Below are positions 1-9,126 of a stretch of DNA of 64,000 nt, one piece after another. Under the pieces are notes generated by a model that was not told the DNA's origin, searched no databases, and saw only the letters and a list, made by a program, of their open reading frames with translations. The DNA is from Acidimicrobiales bacterium (lineage in GTDB: Bacteria; Actinomycetota; Acidimicrobiia; Acidimicrobiales; SZUA-35). The DNA lies in the NCBI GenBank assembly GCA_020630065.1, contig JAHDCC010000007.1, positions 1 to 64,000 of the forward strand. The letters are read 5' to 3'. Position 1 is the stretch's first letter. The number at the start of each line of letters is the position of its first letter. The position numbers and the translations under genes were made by a program.

Positions 1-8
1 GATAATTC

Positions 9-956
9 TTAGTTATCGCGGGTTCGTGTTTTACCTAGAACGTCAGCGTTCGTCACCATTCGGCGTAGCGTTTCGTCGGAGACATGGGTGTATGCCTCAG
101 TTGTAGTCAGACTCGCATGCCCGAGCAATCGTTGGACAAACCTGATATCGACCCCTGACTCGATCAGTTGTGTGGCGGCGCTGTGCCGGAGCATATGTGG
201 CGTGACTGGTTGACTCGTATTTGCTTGCGATGCGGCCTTCTTCAGTCGGGTTCGAATGGCGTCAGGGCTGATCGGTCGCCAACACTTGTTGAACAGAAAG
301 TACTCGTGTTCTACTCCGTGAGCTTCTCGACTTAGTTGGTAGGCCTCGACCAAACTGGTGATCCAATCGTCTGTTAGATATACCTGCCGCTCTCTTAGAC
401 CCTTGCCGACGATGTGAAGGCGTCTGCTTGAGAGATCGATGTCATTGCTCTGGATGCTCGATACCTCCCCGACCCGCAGTCCGGTAGTAAGCATTAACGC
501 AGTCGATAGAAGCGTGGTTGCCTCATGGGGTTTTGCTAGTGGCTTGCATTCTAATACTGGCGCGTTGCAATCAGCTTCAGTTCGAAGCCAGCGTAGTAGT
601 TTCGCGAGGTCATGACCTGCTAGTGCCCGGGGTAGCTTTTGGGAACGGCCAAGTTTGAGTCTCACCCCAATAAACGGGTCTGTGTGGAGATCGCCTTCGT
701 CGACCAGCCATGTGCAGAACCCTCGAAGTCCAGAGCTTCGTCGACGTAGTGAACTTGGGGACATGCCAGCTTCTCGCTGCTGCTTCACGAACTTGAGAAT
801 GTCGGAGCTTTGGATGGAACGGACCGATGTTGAGCTTCCGAGATGCTGCTCAAGTATCCGCAGGTCAGTATCGTAGGCACGCACAGTATGCTCCGAGAGG
901 CTTCGAGCTGTTTGGAGCCATCGAATGTACTTTTCTCGCTGCGTTCCTATATCCAT
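9..956 (-). CDS. Tyrosine recombinase, XerC/XerD type
   Basis: Site-specific recombinase that would cut and rejoin DNA through a phosphotyrosine link, as Xer proteins do when resolving chromosome dimers. The 315-residue length is usual for XerC/D. The N-terminal SAM-like core-binding domain (about 1-95) precedes a catalytic domain with Arg in TGLRVGEV, Lys in VGKGLRERQ, HxxR in HMLRHSAA, the second His in LLGHAS and Tyr in TEAYTHV, so the active site is complete. It lies downstream of the pseudokinase on the same strand, 138 bases away. No integrase partner genes or att repeats are visible, so a housekeeping role is more likely than a mobile one. XerC and XerD cannot be separated by eye. Confidence 0.9.
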   Translation of the reverse strand: MDIGTQREKYIRWLQTARSLSEHTVRAYDTDLRILEQHLGSSTSVRSIQSSDILKFVKQQREAGMSPSSLRRRSSGLRGFCTWLVDEGDLHTDPFIGVRLKLGRSQKLPRALAGHDLAKLLRWLRTEADCNAPVLECKPLAKPHEATTLLSTALMLTTGLRVGEVSSIQSNDIDLSSRRLHIVGKGLRERQVYLTDDWITSLVEAYQLSREAHGVEHEYFLFNKCWRPISPDAIRTRLKKAASQANTSQPVTPHMLRHSAATQLIESGVDIRFVQRLLGHASLTTTEAYTHVSDETLRRMVTNADVLGKTRTRDN

Positions 957-1094
957 AGGTGATCCGATTCGGCATAGATGTTGGGTTGATGAGCGCTATC
1001 TAAGCCGGCCGATCGAAACGGGCCATTCGGTCTATTCGAACTAGTGCGTGATGTCTACGTTCGTAAGATCTGGTGTCGTGGCCGTGGTTGGCGT

Positions 1095-1880
1095 TCAACT
1101 GTCCTTGAGGATCTGGCGCAGTTGGGTTGCCGTGATTCTGTCGTCCGGGTTAGGTGCCGTGGCCCGTCGGAGCAAGTTCTGCAGAAAAGGATCAGTGGAT
1201 TGTTCTAGACGGGGGACAAGGCTTGCGCCTCGTATGATCGGGACAGAATGATTCAGATTCGGGGTTCCCGTGCTGCATAGAAGACCCACCACCCCGAGTG
1301 CGTACATGTCGGACTGTGGTGTTCGTCCAACCCCGGAAGATACTTCCGGAGCTACATAGGCTGAAGGTTTTGGACCGGCTGAATCTTGAGGAAGCCCGAA
1401 TTCAGCCAGTTTCCAGGTGCCGTCACAGTTCACTACCGTAGATGGCCTGATATTTCGATGCACGATATTCTGGTCGTGCAAAAAAACGAGAGCCTCAACA
1501 AGGTCCTCTAACAGTTGGTAGACCTCAAGCGTCGGTAAACGTGAAGCTGTTTGTGTCTGGAGGTATGCTTCAAGTGACGTGTCGCAAAGCTCGCTAACCA
1601 GAAATTGGTGGAAACCGGACCCGTTCGCTGCCTGACCATAGTCGAGATAGCCCGCCAGGTTTGGGTGGTTTGTTTGTTCTAGCTGCTTCATTCTTAGAAC
1701 GAACGCTTCGTGTTTTTCTGGGGTGGTAGCTTCGTTCCAGACGTTCAGAGATGCTTCGCCGTCGACCTCAGCGGTTTGGTCGGTCACTAAGAAGACGTTG
1801 CCGAAAACGCCTCGACCTAACGGTTCAGTTATTTGCCATCGGGCGCCCACCACGACACCAGCGGCAAATGGGTTCTCCAT
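1095..1880 (-). CDS. Serine/threonine-kinase-fold protein, predicted pseudokinase
   Basis: The 261 residues cover a protein kinase domain with nothing added: no membrane segment and no PASTA domain. The glycine loop GRGVFG (22-27), the APE motif (177-179), the helix-F Asp in SDMYALG (191) and the late Arg (248) are kept, so the fold is probably intact. The catalytic residues are not: the beta3 strand reads SLNVWN with no Lys, HRD is HRN (141-143), the following K..N is R..T, and DFG is EFG (160-162). Activity is therefore unlikely, and a scaffold or ligand-sensing role is an inference. An imperfect dyad lies just upstream at 1900-1919. The recombinase gene follows on the same strand. Confidence 0.85.
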   Translation of the reverse strand: MENPFAAGVVVGARWQITEPLGRGVFGNVFLVTDQTAEVDGEASLNVWNEATTPEKHEAFVLRMKQLEQTNHPNLAGYLDYGQAANGSGFHQFLVSELCDTSLEAYLQTQTASRLPTLEVYQLLEDLVEALVFLHDQNIVHRNIRPSTVVNCDGTWKLAEFGLPQDSAGPKPSAYVAPEVSSGVGRTPQSDMYALGVVGLLCSTGTPNLNHSVPIIRGASLVPRLEQSTDPFLQNLLRRATAPNPDDRITATQLRQILKDS

Positions 1881-1899
1881 AACTAGCTGCCCTGCGTTG

Positions 1900-1919
1900 T
1901 GTCACACTAATGTGAGACA
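1900..1919. promoter_or_regulatory. Imperfect palindrome upstream of the pseudokinase
   Basis: The arms TGTCaCAC and GTGaGACA flank a 4-base TAAT centre, with one A/A mismatch. It lies 19 bases upstream of the pseudokinase ATG and could be an operator or a hairpin in the 5' leader. No regulator is assigned. The rest of the 260-base gap up to prfA shows no gene. Confidence 0.35.
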
Positions 1920-2140
1920 GCGAATATCCGCTACAAAAATATTACCAGCGAATTGGCTCTAAGTTGCCTATAGGTTACGTGGGCAAGGTGTTCCGCCCAT
2001 AGGAGCAGGCGATATTCGACCGATTTCGGGCGGTTCGAAGGCGACTGACCGCAACGCGTGGCCCAATAACGTCACCCGACTGGGTCGAGCATAATGGCAC
2101 GCAACTACGCTACAAAACTGGTCAACTGCCTCCGACTGCT

Positions 2141-3232
2141 GTGGCGTTCGCTAGTCTGGGCCAAGTGTTAGATCGTCTCGCCTCGTTAGAACAAGAATAT
2201 GCCGAACTCGAGCAACGGTTGGGAGACCCGAGCATCACGTCGGACAATAAGCGGTTCGTTGAGTTGAGCCGCCGCTACGCTGCTCTCGGCGACATCGTTG
2301 GGCTGTCCAAGACGTTACGTGGCAAACATGAGGACGTCGAGACGATCAAGATGCTGTTGTCTGAAGCGTCGGCTGATGAAAAAGACGAACTTCGGGCCGA
2401 GTCGAACGCTTTGGATGTCGAGATCTTGGCGTTGGAAGATGAGCTGAAAATTCTGCTTCTGCCGAAAGACCCGAACGAGGGTCGAAACGTGATCGTTGAG
2501 ATCCGGGGAGCTGAAGGTGGGGAAGAGGCGAACCTGTTCGCAAGAGACCTGTTCGAAATGTATACGGCCTACGCCTCGACGATTGGCTGGAAGCTCGAAC
2601 CTATGAACGCCAGCGCCTCAGATATGGGTGGGTTGCAGGAAGTCACGTTCATGCTCAAAGGCGAAGGTGTCTGGACGCGAATGAAGTTCGAAGCTGGTGT
2701 GCATCGTGTGCAGCGGGTTCCCGTCACCGAATCGCAGGGCCGGGTTCATACCTCGTCTGCGACGATAACTGTGCTGCCTGAAGCTGAAGAGATCGATTTG
2801 CATATCGACCCGAGCGACCTTCGTGTCGACGTGTATCGGGCGTCCGGGGCGGGCGGCCAGCACGTAAACAAGACCGAATCGGCGGTTCGTATGACACACC
2901 TTCCAACCGGAATCGTTGTGGCTATGCAAGACGAAAAGAGCCAGCTGCAGAACCGCGAACGCGCGTTGAAAGTTCTGCGGTCCCGCATTTTGCAACAGCA
3001 AGAAGAGCAGCGCCGTCAAGAGGCGTCTGATGCTCGCCGTGACCAAACCGGTTCTGGTGGTCGTAGCGAAAAAATTCGAACCTACAACTTTAAAGAAAAC
3101 CGGGTCACCGATCACCGTATTGGTTTGACCTTGCATAAGCTCGACCGGGTGCTGGCAGGCGAACTGGATGAGGTCAGCGACGCGCTAGTGCACGACGAAC
3201 GTGCCAGACAGCTCCAAGACGCCGAGAGTTAA
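2141..3232 (+). CDS. prfA: Peptide chain release factor 1
   Basis: Reads UAA and UAG stop codons in the ribosomal A site and triggers peptidyl-tRNA hydrolysis. At 363 residues it has normal RF1 length. The stop-codon recognition tripeptide PVT (194-196, RF1 PxT type rather than the SPF of RF2) lies in RVPVTESQGRVHTS. The hydrolysis motif GGQ is at 238-240 in GAGGQHVNK. The start is a GTG without a clear Shine-Dalgarno sequence. It is followed 9 bases later by prmC, whose product methylates the GGQ glutamine. Confidence 0.97.
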   Translation: MAFASLGQVLDRLASLEQEYAELEQRLGDPSITSDNKRFVELSRRYAALGDIVGLSKTLRGKHEDVETIKMLLSEASADEKDELRAESNALDVEILALEDELKILLLPKDPNEGRNVIVEIRGAEGGEEANLFARDLFEMYTAYASTIGWKLEPMNASASDMGGLQEVTFMLKGEGVWTRMKFEAGVHRVQRVPVTESQGRVHTSSATITVLPEAEEIDLHIDPSDLRVDVYRASGAGGQHVNKTESAVRMTHLPTGIVVAMQDEKSQLQNRERALKVLRSRILQQQEEQRRQEASDARRDQTGSGGRSEKIRTYNFKENRVTDHRIGLTLHKLDRVLAGELDEVSDALVHDERARQLQDAES

Positions 3233-3241
3233 CCGGTTTCG

Positions 3242-4144
3242 ATGACCGACGATTTGGTCAAATGGCGAGACGTGTTAGCCGAGATGGAACAACGGTTCAG
3301 CGACGCTGAAGTGTCCCATCCCGAGTTGAGCGCACGGCGAATAGCCGAGCAGGCCGGCACATTGTCGTCGGTCGAGTTAGAGCTGAGCTTGGACGAACCG
3401 TTGACGAAACGTATGATGGCGTCGGTCGACTCTATGATGGCTCGACGATTAACTCATGAACCGCTGCAATACGTGGTCGGCAGCTGGGGTTTTCGAACGT
3501 TGGATGTAATGGTTGACCGGCGGGTGTTGATCCCTCGCCCGGAGACTGAAGAGGTCGTTGGGTGGGCGCTTGAAGAGGTCGATCGGCTATCGGGTTTAGA
3601 TGACTTCGCTCAGCTTCGAGTGCCGGTCGTCGATTTAGGAACCGGTTCGGGTGTGATTGGTTTGTCTATGGCGGATGAACGACCAAACACCGAAGTTACC
3701 TTGGTCGATATCGACGCCGACGCGCTTGTGGTCGCCAGAGCGAATGCGGCTGGTTTGGGTCGTCCAGCGACGCGGGTAACCACCATCGTCGAGGGCAGTT
3801 GGTTTGAACCGCTGGCTGCATCGATGAAAGGTAGCTTTGGTGTTGTCGTCAGCAACCCGCCGTATGTCGCCGACGGGGATGTTCTCCCTGTCGAGGTAGA
3901 AGGCTGGGAACCGGCCGGGGCGTTACGGGCCGCCGACGATGGAATGAGCCATGTCCGGCATTTGATCGAAACCAGTCCACAGTGGCTTCATCCCGCCGGA
4001 GGACTAGTGGTGGAGATGGCGCCTGGTCAAACTGTCGAGGCGGCTGAGCTGGCAGCGAATTATTTTGGACAAGTCGAGATACTCGTAGACATGTTTGACC
4101 GGTCTCGAGCTATTCGGGCCAGACACAAAAAAGCGTCAGGCTAG
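3242..4144 (+). CDS. prmC: Release factor glutamine N5-methyltransferase
   Basis: S-adenosylmethionine-dependent enzyme that methylates the Gln of the release-factor GGQ motif. The SAM-binding motif DLGTGSG is around 131-137. NPPY (205-208), the signature of amide N-methyltransferases, lies in VVSNPPYVA. The N-terminal helical domain that binds the release factor occupies about 1-90. It is co-transcribed with prfA. Its TAG stop shares the palindrome CTAG (4141-4144) with the stop of the convergent acyltransferase gene. Confidence 0.96.
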   Translation: MTDDLVKWRDVLAEMEQRFSDAEVSHPELSARRIAEQAGTLSSVELELSLDEPLTKRMMASVDSMMARRLTHEPLQYVVGSWGFRTLDVMVDRRVLIPRPETEEVVGWALEEVDRLSGLDDFAQLRVPVVDLGTGSGVIGLSMADERPNTEVTLVDIDADALVVARANAAGLGRPATRVTTIVEGSWFEPLAASMKGSFGVVVSNPPYVADGDVLPVEVEGWEPAGALRAADDGMSHVRHLIETSPQWLHPAGGLVVEMAPGQTVEAAELAANYFGQVEILVDMFDRSRAIRARHKKASG

Positions 4145-6129
4145 CTGGCGTTGTAGATTCCCAGTTCTTGGATACGGGCATCTATTTGCGGGGCGAAGTA
4201 GTCGGCCATCGGGGCGCTGAGATGGGTGTTGTCTCGATAGACGTAGACGCCGTCGATCACCAACGGGCAGTCCGTCTCGTTGCAGAGTGTTGTCAACGGG
4301 TCGAAGGTGACGATGGAGTCGGGTGTGCCCCGTAGGTTGATCGCCTCTTCGGTCCACGAACCTTGACGTGACGCGGAGTTGGTGGCTGGCCCGATTGGGT
4401 TTGTGCATTCCGATTCTGATTTACTCGACAAACAATCGACTGGGTCGTAGCTAAAGGTGGGAATAGGTTTGATCCACAAAATCGGATACTGGTCGATTTC
4501 GTCGAGTAGCTCGGCGGTCTTCTCCATCCAAAGTAGACGGCGTCCTTCGTCGGATAGGAACGCTCCGTCGTTGCCGAGCATTTCGGTGGCGTAGTTGCCG
4601 GTGTTGGAGATTACGATCAGGTCTGGGTCTAGTTCAGAAATTAGCGTCGAGGTCTCGGACTGAAGATTCGAGCAGGTTGCTGGGTCGATGGTTCCGGTTG
4701 CCACGACTGCTGGTGCCGGGCAGCCTCCTCGTACCCTGAGGGTGACCGAGAAGTTGTTTTGTTCACCTAACGTGGTGAGTGTCGGTAGCCAGTGTTCGGC
4801 GTTCGAATCTCCTAAGAGCAGTACGTTGGTTGACGAGTCGACCGTTCCGAATGTGCAGTTTTGTTGGAGAAGTTCAACGTCAGAGGAGGCGCACGCGAAA
4901 TCCCTTGTCGCTTCGTCGTACCACGGTTGGCGAAGGTCTTGGAGAGCGGCGAGTTCAGGTTCGGCTAGTTTTGCTTCTGCTGCCGACGTCAACGCAAACG
5001 CCCCAGCAAATCCGAAAACGATCGTCAGCAACCCGAACGCATAGCTGCGAGTTTTGGTTTTGAGTTGGGACGAGTAGCGGAGAGGGTTCTCGACCAGATG
5101 GTGGGTGGCGACCGCTGCTACCAGACTTAACCCGACCAGGGCTATGCGGGTTATTGGGGTTGTCGATTGGAGATATTGCTGACCTAATACGAGGAACGGC
5201 CAGTGCCACAAGTACCAGCTATACGACAGGCGACCCAAATATTGCACTGGGGAAAGGGCCATCAACCGCCCAAGCAGAGTCGTTTCTGGAACTTCAGCCC
5301 ACAGGAATAGAATCGTACCTGCGACCGGTAGCAGTCCTGCTGGTGCAGGAAATGGGGCAAAGTCGAGGGCGATCAAACTGACTGCTAGTAAACCAAGTCC
5401 TGCTATGGCGCTGATCGAGCGTACCGAGGAAGCGAGCACGTTTGGTCGTTTACGAACCAAGACAGCAACGAGGGCGCCGACCGCGAATTCCCATGCCCGT
5501 GAAGTTGTGAGGTAGTAGGCGCCAGCCGAACCTTCAGCCGATAACAGATAGGAGTGGACGAACGAAATAGCGATCACGAGCGTGATAGCGCTCAGCAACA
5601 CGGTTCTTGACTTGGTTGACTTTGAACGTGTTGCCCAAAATCCGACGGCAGCGAAAACCAACGGCCAAACCAGGTAGTACTGTTCTTCCACCGACAGCGA
5701 CCAGAAATGCAGGAGTGGGTTGCCTTCGGTGTCGGAGCCGAAGTAGTCGGACTCTTCTCCAGCGAAGTAATAGTTCGAGTAGTACAGAACGGCGCTTCGT
5801 GCCGTGTCGCTTGTCTGATTCCATGACAACGGTGAGCTAAACGCCCAAGAAAACCCGAGGACGGCTGCGATGACAACACTTCCTGCTGGCAACAGGCGAC
5901 GGATGCGACGGGACCAGAACCGTAGCAAGTCGATGCTGCCGGTTTCGTCTAACTCTCTGGCCAGAATCCCAGTGATGAGGAAGCCTGAAAGTACGAAGAA
6001 AATGTCGACTCCGACGAATCCACTTTCGAAACCTGGGAACGACATATGGAATAGGACGACCAGGACAACTGCGACGGCCCGGAGCGCATCGATATCTTTT
6101 CGATGAGCGCGTGGAGCGTTAGATTTCAA
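4141..6129 (-). CDS. OafA/YrhL-type acyltransferase with C-terminal SGNH domain
   Basis: Membrane enzyme expected to O-acetylate a cell-surface glycan. The N-terminal acyltransferase-3 domain (about 10-360) has the conserved DIDALRAVAVVLVVLFH start with the essential His28 and about ten membrane segments. An extracytoplasmic SGNH esterase/transferase-like domain follows (about 400-662), with GDSNAEH as block I and DNTHLS as the Asp/His block near the C terminus. The start appears to be a TTG (6127-6129), because no ATG or GTG lies close to the conserved first helix. The target glycan is unknown. It is convergent with prmC, overlapping by 4 bases. Confidence 0.9.
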   Translation of the reverse strand: MKSNAPRAHRKDIDALRAVAVVLVVLFHMSFPGFESGFVGVDIFFVLSGFLITGILARELDETGSIDLLRFWSRRIRRLLPAGSVVIAAVLGFSWAFSSPLSWNQTSDTARSAVLYYSNYYFAGEESDYFGSDTEGNPLLHFWSLSVEEQYYLVWPLVFAAVGFWATRSKSTKSRTVLLSAITLVIAISFVHSYLLSAEGSAGAYYLTTSRAWEFAVGALVAVLVRKRPNVLASSVRSISAIAGLGLLAVSLIALDFAPFPAPAGLLPVAGTILFLWAEVPETTLLGRLMALSPVQYLGRLSYSWYLWHWPFLVLGQQYLQSTTPITRIALVGLSLVAAVATHHLVENPLRYSSQLKTKTRSYAFGLLTIVFGFAGAFALTSAAEAKLAEPELAALQDLRQPWYDEATRDFACASSDVELLQQNCTFGTVDSSTNVLLLGDSNAEHWLPTLTTLGEQNNFSVTLRVRGGCPAPAVVATGTIDPATCSNLQSETSTLISELDPDLIVISNTGNYATEMLGNDGAFLSDEGRRLLWMEKTAELLDEIDQYPILWIKPIPTFSYDPVDCLSSKSESECTNPIGPATNSASRQGSWTEEAINLRGTPDSIVTFDPLTTLCNETDCPLVIDGVYVYRDNTHLSAPMADYFAPQIDARIQELGIYNAS

Positions 6130-6300
6130 ACTGATCCGCCTACCTTTGTTCCCTCAGTCCGACCAACATCGGTAGAAAACTAGAACTCATGGTAGAAGAT
6201 TAGACCAGTAATGCAACCGAGTGTAATAGTAAACACCGTTTGCCGGGGCGGATTCGAGGTTATGTCAGCCCATGGGTGAGTGAATGTTCTCAGCTGGTTG

Positions 6301-7134
6301 TTACGGAAGGTTCGGACGGCTTTGGTCTAGAGTGTCGAGAACGCCGACCGGACCCGAGCGGAGATACCACTCTTGCCCGTACACGGCGGCGAATGCTTTT
6401 CGGTCGAGTTGGAAGACGCTAGCGTCAGCCGGCAGTTGGCTGGCGTGGGCGGCCATCGCTGACCGTTTGACGTCGAGTTCGGCAGAAACTTCGACAGTGG
6501 TCGAAATTTCAAGTGTTGATCGACCGATGTGGGTTGACGCAAGACCATAGTTCTCTGGTCGTTCGCCTAGCCCGGCTTCGACGACGACGTGAGTTTCGAC
6601 GAAGTGTAAATATTCCCGGTCGACGGTTGCCTCATAGATACAGTCAATTGCCAGGTGCTCGGCTGCAGCTTTTCCGACTCGGTGCACTTGAACGTGATCA
6701 GGGTGTCCGTAGATGCCGTCTGAGTCGTAGGTTACGAGCGCTTCGATTGGGCGTTCAAGGGGTTCGAGAGCGTCGGCCAGCGCTTTGGCGGCTCCGTCCA
6801 CCGGTTTGTGAGCGAAACCTGTTTCGACTTCGCCGACTAGGCCCGAATCTTCGTAGCCCAGAAAGAGTAGTTCGTCGACCCCTAATAGTTCGGCTGCCTT
6901 CTTAGTTTCGGTTTGGCGGAGATGTCCCGTTTCCCCTTCAGCTGCTGGACGGCCGCCCTCACCGGAGGTGGCGCACACGAGTGTGATGTGGCGTCCGAGG
7001 TTGGCGAGTTGACGGATCGTGCCGCCAGTGAAGATGGCTTCATCGTCGGGGTGGGCGTGAAAGAACACGACTGTCGGCGCGTTCGGGTCGCTTTCCGTGG
7101 CAGTTGGCTTGAAGTGGGAGGCGCTCATCGTCAC
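6301..7134 (-). CDS. PIG-L (LmbE/MshB-like) N-acetylglucosaminyl deacetylase
   Basis: Zinc-dependent deacetylase of the family that includes MshB and Mca of mycothiol metabolism. The metal motif AHPDDE is near residue 27, with a partner His in GIYGHPDH around 137. I chose the GTG at 7134 because a TAAGTT -10 box ends exactly 6 bases upstream; an ATG at 7128 is the alternative. Mycothiol synthesis or detoxification is the likely role, but no other mycothiol gene lies in the window. The 171 bases between this gene and the acyltransferase hold nothing I can assign. Confidence 0.85.
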   Translation of the reverse strand: MTMSASHFKPTATESDPNAPTVVFFHAHPDDEAIFTGGTIRQLANLGRHITLVCATSGEGGRPAAEGETGHLRQTETKKAAELLGVDELLFLGYEDSGLVGEVETGFAHKPVDGAAKALADALEPLERPIEALVTYDSDGIYGHPDHVQVHRVGKAAAEHLAIDCIYEATVDREYLHFVETHVVVEAGLGERPENYGLASTHIGRSTLEISTTVEVSAELDVKRSAMAAHASQLPADASVFQLDRKAFAAVYGQEWYLRSGPVGVLDTLDQSRPNLP

Positions 7135-7140
7135 CTCGTC

Positions 7141-7146
7141 AACTTA
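7141..7146 (-). promoter_or_regulatory. Leaderless -10 box, PIG-L gene
   Basis: On the minus strand the hexamer is TAAGTT (TANNNT), with a 6-base gap to the GTG at 7134. Transcription would start at the start codon itself. Confidence 0.55.
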
Positions 7147-7235
7147 TCAGTCCGCCGAAGATGTCAACCGGCACAGGGCTCGACCTGCAAGATATAGATA
7201 GTCTGGTACTACCGCAGACGACAAAGAGGTTCAAG

Positions 7236-7691
7236 ATGCGAATTGTGGTTGGTTCCGATCACGGTGGTGTTGTTCTAAAGGGTGCCATAGTAAAACATTT
7301 GTCCGACGCCGGCCATGATGTTATCGATGTGGGTACCGATGGAGAATCGTCGGTCGACTACCCTGACTATGGTTCCGCAGTGGCTGAGGCGGTTGTTGCG
7401 TCGAGTCCTGACAAGGCTGATCTGGGGATAGCGGTTTGTGGTTCTGGTTTAGGTATCTGTATTGCCGCCAACAAAGTTGATGGCGCCCGGGCAATCACGG
7501 CCCACGATGTCACGTCGGCTCATCTTGGTCGACTTCACAACGACGCCAACGTTCTCTGTTTAGGGGAGCGCCTCATCGGTCAGACGACAGCGTTAGCGGC
7601 GGTTGACGCGTTTATCGCTACCGAGTTTGAGGGCGGTCGGCATTGCGGACGAGTAGATAAGATCACAAACCTTGAACAGAAAAATAACTAA
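7236..7691 (+). CDS. rpiB: Ribose-5-phosphate isomerase B
   Basis: Interconverts ribose 5-phosphate and ribulose 5-phosphate in the pentose phosphate pathway. The 151 residues match the LacAB/RpiB family: the start motif GSDHGG, the phosphate and active-site loop CGSGLGICIAANKV and the HNDANVL block are all present. The ATG at 7236 is chosen over earlier in-frame codons because AAAGAGG (about 7222-7229) lies upstream and the family begins right at the first beta strand. Confidence 0.94.
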   Translation: MRIVVGSDHGGVVLKGAIVKHLSDAGHDVIDVGTDGESSVDYPDYGSAVAEAVVASSPDKADLGIAVCGSGLGICIAANKVDGARAITAHDVTSAHLGRLHNDANVLCLGERLIGQTTALAAVDAFIATEFEGGRHCGRVDKITNLEQKNN

Positions 7692-7716
7692 CCAACTCGA
7701 ATAAGACCAGTAGTGT

Positions 7717-7739
7717 GGAATGGGAAACGTACCCATTCC
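7717..7739. other. Perfect 8-bp hairpin between rpiB and glyA
   Basis: The arms GGAATGGG (7717-7724) and CCCATTCC (7732-7739) flank a 7-base loop. No T-run follows, so it is not a standard terminator. A TAGTGT hexamer (7711-7716) directly upstream could be a -10 box, which would place the hairpin at the start of the glyA transcript. Confidence 0.5.
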
Positions 7740-7767
7740 GCCACCTCCAACCTGAGAAGAGAGCGTT

Positions 7768-9006
7768 ATGCCTTGGCCAGTACTTGCCGACTCCGAAGTT
7801 GAACGACTTACACAACAAGAGATTGAGCGTCAGAACACGGCGCTTCAACTGATCGCTTCTGAGAACTTTGCTTCGCCTGCGGTTATGGCAGCAACGGGTT
7901 CGGTTTTCACCAACAAGTATTCTGAAGGTTATCCAGGGAAGCGTTACTACGGCGGAAACCAGGTAGTTGATGAGGTTGAGGACCTAGCCCGTGACCGGGT
8001 GTGTGAACTGTTTGGTGCCGAACATGCCAATGTGCAGCCTCATTCAGGTGCTAACGCCAACATGGCCGTTTACCAGGCGCTGCTTGAACCGGGTGACACT
8101 GTATTAGGTATGAGTTTGGACCACGGCGGCCACTTGTCGCACGGTTCTCCCGTCAACGCCTCAGGTTTGCTGTATAACTTCGTTAGTTACCAGCTGAGCA
8201 AAAACGACGAACGTATCAATCTCGAACAGGTCGCTGAGCTGGCGCACAAACATAAACCAAAGATGATTGTTGCCGGGGCGTCAGCGTATTCTCGCCGGAT
8301 TGATCCAAAACCGTTTCGCGACATCGCCGATGAGGTTGGTGCGTTGCTTATGTTTGACTCGGCCCACATCGCCGGGTTGATTGCAGGCGGCGTTCACCCT
8401 AATCCGATGGAATACTCCGACGTCATGACCTTCACAACACACAAGACGCTGCGGGGTCCTCGCGGCGGTTGTATTCTCACATCGAAGGCGCACGCAAAAG
8501 CGATCGACAAAGCAGTGTTTCCCGGTCAGCAGGGCGGGCCACAGGAACACTCGATAGCGGCCAAAGCTGTAGCGTTTGCCGAAGCGGCGACCGACGAGTT
8601 CAAAGACTACGCTGCTCAAATCGTTTCGAACATGGCGGCGCTAGCCGAGGCTCTTTCAGGTCACGGATTTCGACTTGTGTCGGGCGGAACCGACAACCAT
8701 CTAGTTCTGGTCGATTTGCAAACCTACGATGCCGAGTTGACCGGTAAAGAAGCCCAGATCGTCTTAGACGACGCCGGTATCACCCTTAACCGCAACGCTA
8801 TTCCCGACGATCCACGTTCTCCGTTTGTTACTTCGGGTGTACGTATCGGCAGCGCGGCGGTAACGACGTTGGGTATGAAAGAACCTGAGATGGTGCAGAT
8901 CGCCCAGTTCATTCATAACACGTTGCAGGCTCGTACCGACGCCGATGCGGTAGCGGCAATACGGCAGCAGGTCCGAGATTTTTGTACCCCGTTCGCTCCT
9001 TACTAG
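7768..9006 (+). CDS. glyA: Serine hydroxymethyltransferase
   Basis: PLP enzyme converting serine and tetrahydrofolate to glycine and methylene-tetrahydrofolate. At 412 residues it has family length. It shows [12 protein letters not shown], the substrate loop [17 protein letters not shown], and the PLP lysine in [12 protein letters not shown]. The ATG follows a purine-rich GAGAAGAGAG. A weak intrinsic terminator is at 9081-9100. Confidence 0.97.
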   Translation: MPWPVLADSEVERLTQQEIERQNTALQLIASENFASPAVMAATGSVFTNKYSEGYPGKRYYGGNQVVDEVEDLARDRVCELFGAEHANVQPHSGANANMAVYQALLEPGDTVLGMSLDHGGHLSHGSPVNASGLLYNFVSYQLSKNDERINLEQVAELAHKHKPKMIVAGASAYSRRIDPKPFRDIADEVGALLMFDSAHIAGLIAGGVHPNPMEYSDVMTFTTHKTLRGPRGGCILTSKAHAKAIDKAVFPGQQGGPQEHSIAAKAVAFAEAATDEFKDYAAQIVSNMAALAEALSGHGFRLVSGGTDNHLVLVDLQTYDAELTGKEAQIVLDDAGITLNRNAIPDDPRSPFVTSGVRIGSAAVTTLGMKEPEMVQIAQFIHNTLQARTDADAVAAIRQQVRDFCTPFAPY

Positions 9007-9080
9007 TTCATCGCATTTCTTGACACTATGGGCCGAAACCGTGTGCTCGGCACCTTTTAGGGCTCAAATCGGTGTACGGT

Positions 9081-9104
9081 CGGGCATGTGAGTGCCCGTT
9101 TCTG
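9081..9104 (+). terminator. Possible intrinsic terminator after glyA
   Basis: The arms CGGGCA and TGCCCG flank a 6-base loop, followed by TTTCTGT. The stem is short, and it ends 23 bases before the wecA start, so it could instead act on the wecA leader. Confidence 0.4.
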
Positions 9105-9126
9105 TAAGTCTTTGTGATGGTCGACA

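Noticed and set aside
9-956. Tyrosine recombinase as the mark of an integrated element
   Set aside because: No tRNA, att repeats, phage or plasmid genes follow within the window, and the next genes are core housekeeping genes in conserved order.
2618-3136. Minus-strand frame inside prfA
   Set aside because: Shadow of a highly conserved gene, with no family features and no promoter.
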